64,000 nt of DNA from Kurthia populi (GCF_042686175.1 NZ_JBHUOR010000018.1:1-64000); one strand, 5' to 3'. Shown: positions 43,342-52,701, numbered from the stretch's first letter. A program made the numbers and translations. The notes: generated by a model not told the origin, from the sequence alone.

Positions 43342-44513
43342 TAAATCACCTCAATTGCATTAGCAGATAACTGGGCGATTTGTGGACGTGACATTGTAAC
43401 GTTGGCAGCACTAAATACTGCGTTGTCTGCTGATAATTCAATCGTCACATCATCAATGCCAGTGACCGCATATACACGAGCGATTAGTTTAGATAACACA
43501 ACGTCCTCACCCATTGATAGCCCACTGTGTACCGTATCATCTTCATCTAAGCCACCTACGTAAGCGACCATCGCATTGCGTACTTGTCGATGGCCGTCTG
43601 CTTCAAATGAGATATTCGTTTTGAGTGTGACCTTCGCATAAATTTGTACGGTTTCTGCACGAGTGAAACCGATTTTTTGTGTGTATTCTGCTTCATCTTC
43701 GATATTCACGATTGTTGTGCCGTAAGCCTGTACGCCTGCGCTTTTCTTGTTAAGTATTGCCTGGGCAATGTCTGTATCGTCACCGCCAAGCACGAAACAC
43801 TGAATAGCTCGTGTAGGCGTACCGTATTCGTTCGTGGTGTCCTCTGGATTGTTGTCCACGTATACTGCTCGGATGTCTTGATTCTTCAATAATTCTGTAC
43901 GAATAGATGAAACTGTGCCGTAGCCTTGTCCGCTAACTACTTCATCTGCTCGTTTACGTGCTTCAGCATCTGTTTCACGTTCGCGTCCATTTGCAATAGC
44001 GATAGGATTCGTTACACTCTCAACGCCTTGTAAGGGATTTAACAGCTTATTGATTTCGCCAATATCTGCATTGCCTACCGAGCCAAGTTCTCGTGCTACT
44101 ACTTCGATTGTGATTGTTCCGTTTGAACTGATACGCTTTTCTTCCGCTGTGTAGTACAGCGTGTCATCTGCTTTACTTACGATTGTGCCAAAAGGAATCA
44201 GCGTGTTGGCTTCACCTGTGAAAGTTACATCACCGTATGCGCTTGACGCAGGATTTCGTGTGATGCCTGCATACACAAGTAAGTTATCTAACTGCTTCCC
44301 TTCCGCTGTATTACGATATGCGCTGTAGTAAACATTTTCGTTGTCTTGCCAGACGAGCGATGTGGACCATGCGATGATTCGTAAGATAAAACCGAGTGCG
44401 GATCGTGACGATGTATTTGCATCTTGTCCGAATAATTCTTTTGCTTTTGATTCAGTACGAGCAAGAATTTCCTCGTAGGTTTCTCGCTTGTACCCTAATT
44501 TAGTTAGTGCCAT
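43341..44513 (-). CDS. Baseplate J-like protein (XkdT type)
   Basis: 390 residues. ANTSSRSALGFILRIIAWSTSLVWQDNENVYYSAY with AEGKQLDNL, and the RRKRADEVVSGQGYGT-like stretch (ARKRADEVVSGQGYGT) are the marks of the baseplate J family, which form the wedge between central hub and periphery in contractile tails. It overlaps its neighbours by one and 14 bases. Its presence alone indicates a contractile tail. Confidence 0.92.
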   Translation of the reverse strand: MALTKLGYKRETYEEILARTESKAKELFGQDANTSSRSALGFILRIIAWSTSLVWQDNENVYYSAYRNTAEGKQLDNLLVYAGITRNPASSAYGDVTFTGEANTLIPFGTIVSKADDTLYYTAEEKRISSNGTITIEVVARELGSVGNADIGEINKLLNPLQGVESVTNPIAIANGRERETDAEARKRADEVVSGQGYGTVSSIRTELLKNQDIRAVYVDNNPEDTTNEYGTPTRAIQCFVLGGDDTDIAQAILNKKSAGVQAYGTTIVNIEDEAEYTQKIGFTRAETVQIYAKVTLKTNISFEADGHRQVRNAMVAYVGGLDEDDTVHSGLSMGEDVVLSKLIARVYAVTGIDDVTIELSADNAVFSAANVTMSRPQIAQLSANAIEVI

Positions 44514-44868
44514 CTAAACTCACCTCCATTTCCATTTCATCGCCTGTCGCAATTTCTTCAACTACAAACGACACATGCGCTGTACGTGAAGCTGTTTCTA
44601 CTTCAACCTGTACCTCACCAACCAATTGCACACGCTCCTCGTTTGCGATTACTCTTGCTACTTCAACGATGATTTCATCTGCTGTCGGTTTATTCATGAA
44701 TACTTCTAAGTCTTTGCCGTATTCCTCGTCCAAAAACCATTCATTAAGCGCTGAACCGAGTTCAATTTCAAGACATTGTGCAATCTCGTATTTCCCTTCT
44801 GTAATGCCTGCGCCCGAAAAATCTAAGTCGTTGCCCCATTCGTTTTCATTCATACTCACTGTTTTCAT
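44500..44868 (-). CDS. Baseplate protein, XkdS/DUF2634-like (gp25-type)
   Basis: 122 residues. It begins with the DLDFSGAGI and continues ALNEWFLDEEYGKDLEVFMNK, IIVEVARVIANEERV, then a beta-sheet end, which fits the gp25/DUF2634 baseplate wedge group placed next to baseplate J in PBSX-type phages. It overlaps both neighbours. Confidence 0.78.
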   Translation of the reverse strand: MKTVSMNENEWGNDLDFSGAGITEGKYEIAQCLEIELGSALNEWFLDEEYGKDLEVFMNKPTADEIIVEVARVIANEERVQLVGEVQVEVETASRTAHVSFVVEEIATGDEMEMEVSLDGTN

Positions 44869-45305
44869 GCTCGTATTAGCACCCCCACGATAACGCTGTC
44901 CTGTAAGTTCATTACGCGTGATTTCTGCGGTAAGTAAGGTTGCTTTGTGTCAATGTCATCAAGTGAGCGCTGGGAAACGCTACATAGCACGATGTCGCCT
45001 TTTTTAAATACTGGCACAAAGTACACCGGCTCGTTAAATGTGATGCTGTAGTGATTTTCAAAACTACCTGGAATAAAAACTGAAATAGCTTTGGAATCAT
45101 GTATTTCATAACGATGTTGAATACATGTAACACCTTCTACAATCGGCGGCACTTCTGCATCTTCGTTGTACTCTTTACGCATCAACAAAGGCTGTATCGT
45201 AGCTTCTTGACCGTTCCACGATTCAATTCTAGCCGGGAAGGTTGTATTCGCCATTAACAGCGTTTGCGTTGTAATCATATCGAGCGTGTCCATTCCTTGC
45301 GGCAT
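44865..45305 (-). CDS. Tail spike/piercing protein, Gp138-like
   Basis: 146 residues. PARIESWNGQEATIQPLLMRK and the GDIVLCSVSQRSLDDI segment match the N-terminal OB domain of Gp138-type cell-puncturing proteins. It is shorter than spikes with a long beta-helix tip, as usual for phages infecting Gram-positives. Probably sits at the tail tip beneath the hub. Confidence 0.72.
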   Translation of the reverse strand: MPQGMDTLDMITTQTLLMANTTFPARIESWNGQEATIQPLLMRKEYNEDAEVPPIVEGVTCIQHRYEIHDSKAISVFIPGSFENHYSITFNEPVYFVPVFKKGDIVLCSVSQRSLDDIDTKQPYLPQKSRVMNLQDSVIVGVLIRA

Positions 45306-46120
45306 TAGCTCACCACCTCCAAATGCGTCTGAAAATCATCTTTTGTAGCGATGTGTTTACCACCGATGACGCGGAATGTTCCAGTTACTGTCTTGCTGTG
45401 TAGCTTCAAGATAGCTGCTGTTTTCACACGATGCTGTAAGAGTGCTTCGATTTTGAAGCCCCTTGTCGATTTCTTCTGATATTTCTTTGTGAATCTCTCT
45501 GGCACACCTAAAAGACCTGTACTTGGCGATAACTCAAAGTTGATGTTGTCGCCTTTACGAATATCTCGGATATACCATTGACCTAAGATTGGGTAAAACG
45601 ATGCGCCACAGTCCTCTGCAAGCGATTTAATCGTGTCTACACCTTTCCCGTTACAGCTATAGCCTTTTTTGTGTAGCTTGTCATTCGGCAACTCTAGCAC
45701 CTTGATTTTCATGCCGATAGCATTTGCTACATCACGAATAATCGTGCTTGATTTAACAGCCTTTTTGTACGACTTCTCGACTTTTTTCTTGCTCTTTGTA
45801 CCTTGTTCATCAACTACACGAATACGAGTAGCCCTGTCCTGCCCGACCTTATCGGACCAAACAGCCGTAATCTTGCCACTAAGGATTTGACCTACATCAC
45901 CTTCGTAGCCTGCGTTAAGCGTGAGCCGTTCCCCTTCTTTGATTTTCTCACGCGTGTCATGGACTAGATTGTAGATTTTGATGATTGCGCTGTTAGGTAA
46001 ATGGTCATCATCAAATGGCACTTCAAACTCGATGTGCAACATCTTATTCGTGATAGATAAGCCATTCGTTTTCACTTCAATCTTACGTTTCCATAGTTTA
46101 GCCAATCGATTCACCACCAT
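45305..46120 (-). CDS. Baseplate hub protein
   Basis: 271 residues. The KTNGLSITNKMLHIEFEVPFDD start and IKIYNLVHDTREKIKEGERLTLNAGYEGDVGQILSGKI stretch (shown in part) fit the hub/gpD-like family with a fold related to the tube protein. CGASFYPILGQWYIRD lies in the second domain. It forms the centre of the baseplate. Overlaps with flanking genes by one and 23 bases. Confidence 0.78.
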   Translation of the reverse strand: MVVNRLAKLWKRKIEVKTNGLSITNKMLHIEFEVPFDDDHLPNSAIIKIYNLVHDTREKIKEGERLTLNAGYEGDVGQILSGKITAVWSDKVGQDRATRIRVVDEQGTKSKKKVEKSYKKAVKSSTIIRDVANAIGMKIKVLELPNDKLHKKGYSCNGKGVDTIKSLAEDCGASFYPILGQWYIRDIRKGDNINFELSPSTGLLGVPERFTKKYQKKSTRGFKIEALLQHRVKTAAILKLHSKTVTGTFRVIGGKHIATKDDFQTHLEVVS

Positions 46121-46424
46121 TTTGCAAAATTAAAAACACTGTTTCATTGAGCGTGGCCCAAGTCACAGTGCTTTCATGATTTGATAAATCTAACGGTACA
46201 ATCGTTTGTGCTGGGTGAGTGCGTGGGTCATACGTTGATGCAAACAACGCTTGCCCGTACACTAACTTTTCACCTGCTACAATCAATTGCTCGTCTTTGT
46301 ATAAATCAACAGTGAAGAAATCGTATGTTTCGTTGTATCGTACATCTAACTTGTACTCGTCATTATCCAGTTCAATGATGAACTCATACGGTATCAAGTC
46401 TTTGTCGATTTCGATATATTCCAT
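46098..46424 (-). CDS. Baseplate plug-like protein
   Basis: 108 residues, beta-rich: PYEFIIELDNDEYKLDVRYN, then VAGEKLVYGQALFAS and PLDLSNHESTVTWATLNETVFL. It resembles the small plug proteins placed between LysM protein and hub in contractile-tailed phages (such as those described for cyanophage Pam3). The call is by pattern and synteny. Confidence 0.6.
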   Translation of the reverse strand: MEYIEIDKDLIPYEFIIELDNDEYKLDVRYNETYDFFTVDLYKDEQLIVAGEKLVYGQALFASTYDPRTHPAQTIVPLDLSNHESTVTWATLNETVFLILQNGGESIG

Positions 46425-46437
46425 TACTTCACCTCAT

Positions 46438-47181
46438 TTATGGTAATTTCAGTATGACGCCAATTGGAATTTTGCGTGGTGGGTACTTGTTGAGTTTGTA
46501 TAGTTCCTCCCACGTTGTACCGTATTTTTTAGCTAAATCCCAGTATGTGTCGCCACCTTTAACTTCATGCGTTGTCGCATCACTTTTAGAGCCACTCGTC
46601 TGCTTTGTACCACCGTTTGATTTGCCTTTAGCACCTTTTTTAGATGATTTCTTTTCATCACCTGCAATGCGTACTTCTTGCAAGATAATCGTAAACTTAT
46701 GGCCGTTGCCAATTTTCGTTTCAGATTCATACGTGAATTTGTTGATAAGGAAGTTGTTGCCTGTCCGACGACCAACGTAAGTTAATCGTTTCCCTTCGTT
46801 TTTGTACTTCCGAATCGCTTTGACCTTTTCTGCTACAGTATGCTTTTTATCACCAAAGATAACACCTGTAATCGTGAGGACGTTTGCTCTGTCCTCTACA
46901 TGGTCCGTAACGTCTTTGCCTTTTTCAACGGCATATTGTGGTATGTCAGCGTCATCTTGCCAGGATTCTTTCTCGACTAACAGATGTAGCTTGCCAAGTG
47001 TGGTCCTCGTCGTTTTAAACGGCTTTGATTTTGTTTTAGGTGACTTCACAACTTTCACTTTCGACTTCGGGCTTTTTTCACTAGGTTTCTTTGGATATTT
47101 CGTCTTGTCCTTTGGACTTTTCTCCGCAGGTTCTGTCGGATATTTTGTTGTGTCCTTTGGACTTAATTCAATTGGATCCAT
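46438..47181 (-). CDS. LysM-containing tail protein (XkdP-like)
   Basis: 247 residues. The N-terminal 50 residues are a repetitive Ser/Pro/Lys/Thr tract (SPKDTTKYPTEPAEK then SPKDKTKYPKKPSEK). The central domain (about 55-175) matches the XkdP tail protein that links tape measure and baseplate. The C terminus is a LysM motif (GGDTYWDLAKKYGTTWEELY, then PIGVILKLP), which binds the glycan backbone of the wall. The repeated leader is unusual for this family. Confidence 0.82.
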   Translation of the reverse strand: MDPIELSPKDTTKYPTEPAEKSPKDKTKYPKKPSEKSPKSKVKVVKSPKTKSKPFKTTRTTLGKLHLLVEKESWQDDADIPQYAVEKGKDVTDHVEDRANVLTITGVIFGDKKHTVAEKVKAIRKYKNEGKRLTYVGRRTGNNFLINKFTYESETKIGNGHKFTIILQEVRIAGDEKKSSKKGAKGKSNGGTKQTSGSKSDATTHEVKGGDTYWDLAKKYGTTWEELYKLNKYPPRKIPIGVILKLP

Positions 47182-47184
47182 ACG

Positions 47185-50157
47185 CTACACCTCCATTATC
47201 GGTGGCATTACATCCTGTACAGATGCAAACCAGTTTTCGATTTCCTCACGCACAGACGTTGCAGTAGTTTGAGCGTCACCGCCACCTTGCACAACGATTG
47301 TTACGCTATTGTGATTTGTTACTTGTGCATTTGTACCGCCACCACTTACAACTGGCGCTGATGAAGCTACTGCGCTTAAATCAACTGTCGGGCTTGTACC
47401 GTCACCTCGTAACACACCTGCATCACGTAAGCCTTGTGACTGGCTTGCTGTTAATACAGATTCGTTTTTGTGTAACTCACCCATATAACCATCAAATGGT
47501 ACACGCCCCAAACCGCTAGCATGAGAGCCGTTAGCCCCTGCACCACTCACATTCACTTTTACTGTCGGCATTGGCGGCCAACTGAAGCGTGGGAATGGTG
47601 GCCAACTAAATCTAGGCATCGGTGGCCATGAGAATTTCGGCATTGGCGGCCATGTCCATTTTGGTAATGCAGGCCATGAAAACTTAGGCATTGCAGGCCA
47701 ACTGAATTTAGGCAGGCTTGGGAATGTGAACTTTGGCATCGGTGGCCAGTTAAAGTTGATGCCCGAACCACCACCCGCAAACATCGGTGTAACAGGTAAT
47801 TTAACTGGACCTAATCCACTTGTATTGATGCTGCTAAGATTAGCTGGCACATTAACCGGCGCAATGTTGTTTGTGATTTTGATTGTGTCAGCCTTTAAAC
47901 TAATTCGAGCGTCTGGCAAGTTACCGATAGAGTTCGTAAGACTTGCTGTATCAGCAGTAACTTTTACTCTAGCGTTCGGCATATTTTGAATAGATGCGGC
48001 AATTGCAGATGAATCAGCTTTAATCTTGATTGGCGTCGCTTTCATGCTGTTCAGTTGCGATTGTGCTTGCGCTGTATCAGCAGATACCTTTGCTTCAATC
48101 TTATCTGCTTCAATATTCTTCACGTCTGCTTGCGCTTGTGTGGTATTTGCGCCTACATCCACTTCAACCTCTTTACCTTGGAATAGGCTCAATTCTGCTT
48201 CAAATGGCTTACTACCACCACCATTAAAGGCATTTTCGACTTGCGTCATTGCACCTTGGACCATGTTATCGACAGTCGCATCTGGCAACGTCATGTCAAA
48301 ACCTTCGAACATCTTACTTAGCCCATCTTTCAAGAACGACGGCATATTACTACCTTGTATCGCTTGATAAATATCGCTACCTAAGTTGTTGAATAAGCTA
48401 GATATTTTAGAGCCTATATCCGATGCAAGATTACCTAAAGAATCTAGTCCGAGTATTTTCGACCAATCAATGTCGATACCTAACGCATCAAGCCCCATAC
48501 CTAAAGCGCCGCCTTTGAAAATCTCTGCGAAATCAAGCTTCGGTATATTCTTGCCACTCGTCATGTCGGTTAGAAAATCCCAAACCGCGCCATCACCAAC
48601 ACTTGATAAAGCGGCAGTCATATCCATGATGTTCGTCGTTACGTTTCCAATTACTTCTGCAACCTTTGGACCGTCGCGAGAAATGTCGGACAGCATCTTT
48701 TGGAACCCTTCATTGTTACCTAGATTCGCAGACCAATTCGAGAAGTCGGCCATTAGATCTGCCATCCAGTCAAAACCACCAGATGCACTACCGCTAAATG
48801 CCGCGAAGAAATTAACAATACCATCTGTCGCATCACCAATGATTGAACCTAATTTCGGTAGATTAACTTTTACATAGTCGATAAACGCCGTCATCTTATC
48901 CGAGCCTTGTAATCCTGCTGTCCAATTCGAGAAACGCCCCATCATATTTTCAAAGCCTTGCCCCATCCATGATGTTAATGGCTCTAATGCTGTCATTGTG
49001 TTTAGAACGCCTTTGAACGCATTACCTAGCCCGTTGCCAATGTTCATTGTTAACGGACCGATTGAACGTTGCAAATAATCAAAGAAGTTTTGCATTTCTG
49101 CGCCTTTAAATGAAGCATTTAAGTTGTCCATCAACCCTGCAACAGCTTTTGATGCGGCTTGTAGAATAGGTTGTGATGCACCTAAAGCTGTATTGACTGC
49201 CTTTGCACCGGAACTGACTACATCGAACATTGCTGGTTGCATAGATTCTTTTAAGTCATTCCAACTATTAACCACGCCATCTGTTTGTTTTTTCAACTCA
49301 ACTTGCTGTGCGGTTAATTTAGCGTTCTTTTCGTAAAGCGGTGTAATCGTAGATATCGCAAGCATACCAACACCCATGATGCCACCGAATGCAATAGTAG
49401 CTGCAGACGCTAAACCAAGTAGACCTCCTGCAACAACACCAATCGCTACACCAAGCGCACCGATAGCACCAACCGCCACTTGTGCAAGTGAAGCAATAGC
49501 AGGTAAAGCAATAAGTATCGCTGTTAATTTCACACCCATACCGAACAAATTAGGTGATAGTATGTTGCCGATGTTGAATCCTCCACCGACATTGAGGTCT
49601 GGCCCTCGAATGCCGTTGATATGTGCTTGTAGAATGGCTAACTGTGCATGTGCGCCTGCTGTATCTAAATCAACGTTAATATTACGTGCTTGCAATTCAA
49701 GCATTCGTAAATGCGCTCGTAACGCTAAAATATCATTCGTGTGCGTTTCAATATCTACATCAATAAATACATCATTCGCATCTAATGAGTTCACTTGTTG
49801 TTGTAATGCCTGTAGTTGCGCTAAAGTTTCTGCGTATTCTGCATGCACATCAATAGTAATATCATCATTGTCTACGTTATTAATCTGTTGTTGTAATGCC
49901 TGTAGTTGCGCCATGATTTCGGCGTTATCTAAGATAGCGTTGATGTCGATAGTGTTGTTGTCGAGCTGTCCTGTCTGCTGTTGCAACAATTGAATCTGCG
50001 CTAAAGCACCATTGTCATGCAAATTTACATCAATGTTAATGTCATCATCGAAGAAACTTAACTTCGCAATCAGTGCATCAATTTGCGAATTGACCGTAGC
50101 TAACTCGCTACCATCTACCTCCAAGTCGATATCGATATCTAAGTCACGTAATGCCAT
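47185..50157 (-). CDS. Tape measure protein
   Basis: 990 residues. Coiled-coil repeats of the form LQALQQQ spaced by DIxIDV segments fill residues about 40-170. Hydrophobic helices lie at about 205-275 (ILIALPAIASLAQVAVGAIGALG), then a long helical body. At about residues 800-865 there is a striking tandem Trp/Pro repeat with unit WPPMPKFS (about eight copies). Tape measure proteins set tail length and enter the host envelope. Size and position (between chaperone and LysM protein) are canonical. AAAGGGGTGAG supports the start. Confidence 0.92.
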   Translation of the reverse strand: MALRDLDIDIDLEVDGSELATVNSQIDALIAKLSFFDDDINIDVNLHDNGALAQIQLLQQQTGQLDNNTIDINAILDNAEIMAQLQALQQQINNVDNDDITIDVHAEYAETLAQLQALQQQVNSLDANDVFIDVDIETHTNDILALRAHLRMLELQARNINVDLDTAGAHAQLAILQAHINGIRGPDLNVGGGFNIGNILSPNLFGMGVKLTAILIALPAIASLAQVAVGAIGALGVAIGVVAGGLLGLASAATIAFGGIMGVGMLAISTITPLYEKNAKLTAQQVELKKQTDGVVNSWNDLKESMQPAMFDVVSSGAKAVNTALGASQPILQAASKAVAGLMDNLNASFKGAEMQNFFDYLQRSIGPLTMNIGNGLGNAFKGVLNTMTALEPLTSWMGQGFENMMGRFSNWTAGLQGSDKMTAFIDYVKVNLPKLGSIIGDATDGIVNFFAAFSGSASGGFDWMADLMADFSNWSANLGNNEGFQKMLSDISRDGPKVAEVIGNVTTNIMDMTAALSSVGDGAVWDFLTDMTSGKNIPKLDFAEIFKGGALGMGLDALGIDIDWSKILGLDSLGNLASDIGSKISSLFNNLGSDIYQAIQGSNMPSFLKDGLSKMFEGFDMTLPDATVDNMVQGAMTQVENAFNGGGSKPFEAELSLFQGKEVEVDVGANTTQAQADVKNIEADKIEAKVSADTAQAQSQLNSMKATPIKIKADSSAIAASIQNMPNARVKVTADTASLTNSIGNLPDARISLKADTIKITNNIAPVNVPANLSSINTSGLGPVKLPVTPMFAGGGSGINFNWPPMPKFTFPSLPKFSWPAMPKFSWPALPKWTWPPMPKFSWPPMPRFSWPPFPRFSWPPMPTVKVNVSGAGANGSHASGLGRVPFDGYMGELHKNESVLTASQSQGLRDAGVLRGDGTSPTVDLSAVASSAPVVSGGGTNAQVTNHNSVTIVVQGGGDAQTTATSVREEIENWFASVQDVMPPIMEV

Positions 50158-50172
50158 CTACTCACCCCTTTC

Positions 50173-50349
50173 TTATTTCTGATTTTTCTTCGCTTCATTT
50201 ATCTTCTTAATCTGTATGTCAATTGCGGCATTGAACTCCATCACTTCATCGAGTGAGCGCCGTTCCATTTCCTCAAACGTTGACATACGTTCCACGATTG
50301 GTCGCCAAAAATACCAGTCACGATTTGCTTCGTTTTCGTAGTGATATTC
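50173..50349 (-). CDS. Frameshift extension of the tail assembly chaperone
   Basis: A second open frame with no credible start or ribosome site of its own (its first in-frame start is a GTG inside the preceding gene). After the point where it can be joined it encodes 58 residues (EYHYENEANRDWYFWRPI at the front). It sits in the +1 frame relative to the upstream chaperone and precedes the tape measure gene, exactly where tailed phages use programmed frameshifting to make a long chaperone form. Confidence 0.75.
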   Translation of the reverse strand, partial: EYHYENEANRDWYFWRPIVERMSTFEEMERRSLDEVMEFNAAIDIQIKKINEAKKNQK

Positions 50350-50632
50350 ACTCTTCGACGTCGTCTGTGTCTGTAAGAAAGCGCATCGCCGCACCTGTTA
50401 CAGAGTTGATAACTTGGAACGAGTTTGGTAAGGCTTCGAAGAACTCGTAGTCTACTTTTGAACCTTCTTCTGTGAAGATGACATGTTCAAGCAGTTCATC
50501 AATACGTTTGTCGATGCCATCTTTCGTGCGGTTGATTAATTTGAATGTTTCGCGTAAGCCTGCTGATTGGAATTTAAATGTAATTTCCTCGCCATTAGCG
50601 AGTTTTTCTGTGTGTAATGTTGTTTTTGTCAT
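50348..50632 (-). CDS. Tail assembly chaperone (short form)
   Basis: 94 residues from the ATG at 50632, which follows GGAGAG at good spacing; an upstream ATG at 50704 has none. The MTKTTLHTEKLANGEEITFK start and the helical rest fit XkdN-like chaperones (the segment RIDELLEHVIFTEEG is helical). It ends ...DDVEE and is continued in another frame by the 50173-50349 extension. The chaperone coats the tape measure protein during tail growth. Confidence 0.78.
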   Translation of the reverse strand: MTKTTLHTEKLANGEEITFKFQSAGLRETFKLINRTKDGIDKRIDELLEHVIFTEEGSKVDYEFFEALPNSFQVINSVTGAAMRFLTDTDDVEE

Positions 50633-50738
50633 GTTTAATCTCTCCATTTCTTTAACTGCTTTTTTTCGTTCTAAATCATGCACTTCTGGATTTACTTTAA
50701 TCATAAAAATAAGGGGCTAGATGCCCCTCACCTCCCAA

Positions 50739-51140
50739 CTACTCTTGTACGTAGTCGAATACTAAAATCTCGAATTCACGTTCAGTAATTTCCTTGCCGA
50801 ACTCTGCTTTTGGTACTTTGTTTACCATTGCTTTTGTACCGCCTGCTTTTTCCTTTACTTCGTTGTCTGAAATAACCCAAGCTGGAACCATTTCTGATGT
50901 ACGAGCAAGCTTCACCAGGTAATTGATGTACGGTGATGTTTGGTTTAATTTGATTTTAATTGTACCTAATGAGTGGGTATTGATTGCGACACCAACGTCA
51001 CCTTGTGCTGATACATGCGTTGTTACTGTTTCCTCGTCTTTTTCTGCTTCGACGAATGAGTCTTTTGCAAAACCTGTAATGTTTTGACCGCCTACGATTA
51101 CACTAACTTTCTTAGCGTCATATACTGCAATTGCTCCCAT
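50739..51140 (-). CDS. Tail tube protein
   Basis: 133 residues, beta-rich: VYDAKKVSVIVGGQNITGFA, then GDVGVAINTHSLGTIKIKLNQTSP, matching the DUF3277/XkdM-like tube proteins. It polymerises under the sheath. A short GC hairpin with T-rich tail (about 50,706-50,728) follows, a possible partial terminator. Confidence 0.82.
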   Translation of the reverse strand: MGAIAVYDAKKVSVIVGGQNITGFAKDSFVEAEKDEETVTTHVSAQGDVGVAINTHSLGTIKIKLNQTSPYINYLVKLARTSEMVPAWVISDNEVKEKAGGTKAMVNKVPKAEFGKEITEREFEILVFDYVQE

Positions 51141-51171
51141 TATAAAACCTTCTTCCGTTTATTTTTTTGCA

Positions 51172-51202
51172 TAATAAAAGCACCTATCTGATTGATAGAT
51201 GC
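51172..51202 (-). terminator. Hairpin between sheath and tube genes
   Basis: GCACCTATC (51180-51188) pairs with GATAGATGC (51194-51202) with one G-U pair; on the minus strand a short T run follows. Such a hairpin after the sheath can modulate the ratio of tube to sheath. Confidence 0.65.
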
Positions 51203-52215
51203 TAGATAATCATTTCGCCTTTTACTGGCACTTTGTGGATAGCGCCCGCCAGTTGGAAGCTGAATCCTAAACCTTTGTAGATACGTGCCGCGCGGTCTGC
51301 AGCGTTTGATTGTGCGCGTGATAGAGTTGTGATTGCATAGTCTGGAATGTTATCCGTTACTGAAATCATGTCCTGTGCTACACCTGCAAGTAATACGTTA
51401 TCTAATGATGACGCTAGTAATGCAATACCTTTATCTGTATAAGCTACTTTGTCATTTGCAATTAATTGCTCTTGGATAGCATTTGCACCATTCACGATTA
51501 ACCAGTCTTTCGAGTGGACCACATCAATGTATTCGCCAGATAATGTTTTACCTTCTGACATAACATTGTGGCCTGATTTTGTAACGAATGTCTGCATGTT
51601 TAAAATTTCGATGTCTGTTAGTTTTGCTACGCTGAATGCTTGTGGTGTGATACCTACTAGCTTTTTGTTCATCCATGTAATCGAGCCAACTTCTTTCGAG
51701 CCATGACCACCCACCCATGCTTCAGCAACATACTCGCCTGCTGTTTCGTGATAAGCGGCAAATGTGCGCTCGTATTTGTATAGCTGTAATGATTCAGCAT
51801 CTTCTAGCTTCGTGATAGTCGTCGCAAACATCTTGATACCTTCACCTTCAACGACATCTGCGATTGCTTTAACGTCTGCAACTGCTTGTGTATCAGCTAC
51901 AACAAAGTAGAAATCTTCATCGAAATGTTGTTGCAATGCTTTAGCTGCCGTTTTTGGTGTATCGTCCGTAGCGTTAGGATCATACGTGATAATGCCCATC
52001 GTCTCGGGTGATGAATCGCCTTGTTTTAATAGCGTTGTCGCAATCTTATGAGCGATTGAATCCTCACCGAAAATCTCGGCAATTTGTTCTGGCTCTGAAT
52101 AATTCGAATAGCTTGATGGACCTGCAAGTGCTGCAAGTAAAGCAGGTTTACCAAGCCCTGTAAGTCGTGCGGCTTTTTTAATTTGAATCTTTACTGTGAC
52201 GTCTTTTAATGGCAT
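51202..52215 (-). CDS. Tail sheath protein (DUF3383/XkdK-like)
   Basis: 337 residues. The N-terminal KKAARLTGLGKPALLAA, the central EDFYFVVADTQAVADVKAIAD, GHGSKEVGSITWMNKKLVGITP and the C-terminal YAITTLSRAQSNAADRAARI fit contractile sheath proteins of the DUF3383 type. The sheath shortens on infection and drives the tube through the envelope. This is the strongest marker of a myovirus. Confidence 0.88.
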   Translation of the reverse strand: MPLKDVTVKIQIKKAARLTGLGKPALLAALAGPSSYSNYSEPEQIAEIFGEDSIAHKIATTLLKQGDSSPETMGIITYDPNATDDTPKTAAKALQQHFDEDFYFVVADTQAVADVKAIADVVEGEGIKMFATTITKLEDAESLQLYKYERTFAAYHETAGEYVAEAWVGGHGSKEVGSITWMNKKLVGITPQAFSVAKLTDIEILNMQTFVTKSGHNVMSEGKTLSGEYIDVVHSKDWLIVNGANAIQEQLIANDKVAYTDKGIALLASSLDNVLLAGVAQDMISVTDNIPDYAITTLSRAQSNAADRAARIYKGLGFSFQLAGAIHKVPVKGEMII

Positions 52216-52701
52216 TTATAGCCCTCCTTTATTTCCTGTGAGTTCCACCTTGTCGATGTACTCCATTTCTTTGACTACTTGCGCACGTGCTCGTAGTCGC
52301 ACATCAAAGCCGACACGATACTCGTAATCTGTCGTTAAAAACGTTGTACGGTCCGTTAAGTCAGTTGTTTGTACAATCGCGATATTTTTATCTTTTAGCT
52401 CGTCTACACCAGCTGTCTCAAGATATTGCAAAGCACTGTACGCAAGTGTTTCTGCCGCTCCGACTGTACTCGCATAACAAGTAATCGAAGCAGTCATTTC
52501 AATGTCCTGCTCGTGCACCGCAGTTGTTCCGCGTATGTACTGCGCAGGTTGCCCAATCTTTTGACCGAGCATTGTAAATTTAACGCCGGTGTATGGATAA
52601 GGCGGTTGTTTTGCAGTTGTTTCAGTGCGGATTGTCGTTGCACCTGTAAACGTCTGCAAACCCTTGATAAGAGCGACTCTAATTCCTTGTATATCAAGCA
52701 T
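52216..52701 (-). CDS. Neck/tail terminator protein (gp12-like)
   Basis: 161 residues. LDIQGIRVALIKGLQTFTG and YPYTGVKFTMLGQKIGQPAQY, then YEYRVGFDVRLRARAQVV fit the phage neck terminator group (LIC_12616-like). It caps the tail tube and joins it to the neck. One base from the sheath gene. Confidence 0.75.
   Translation of the reverse strand: MLDIQGIRVALIKGLQTFTGATTIRTETTAKQPPYPYTGVKFTMLGQKIGQPAQYIRGTTAVHEQDIEMTASITCYASTVGAAETLAYSALQYLETAGVDELKDKNIAIVQTTDLTDRTTFLTTDYEYRVGFDVRLRARAQVVKEMEYIDKVELTGNKGGL

Noticed and set aside
49376..49993. Plus-strand 205-residue frame antisense to the tape measure gene
   Set aside because: Composition is an Ala/Cys/Pro/Ser-rich mirror of the coding strand. 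No start signal or motif.
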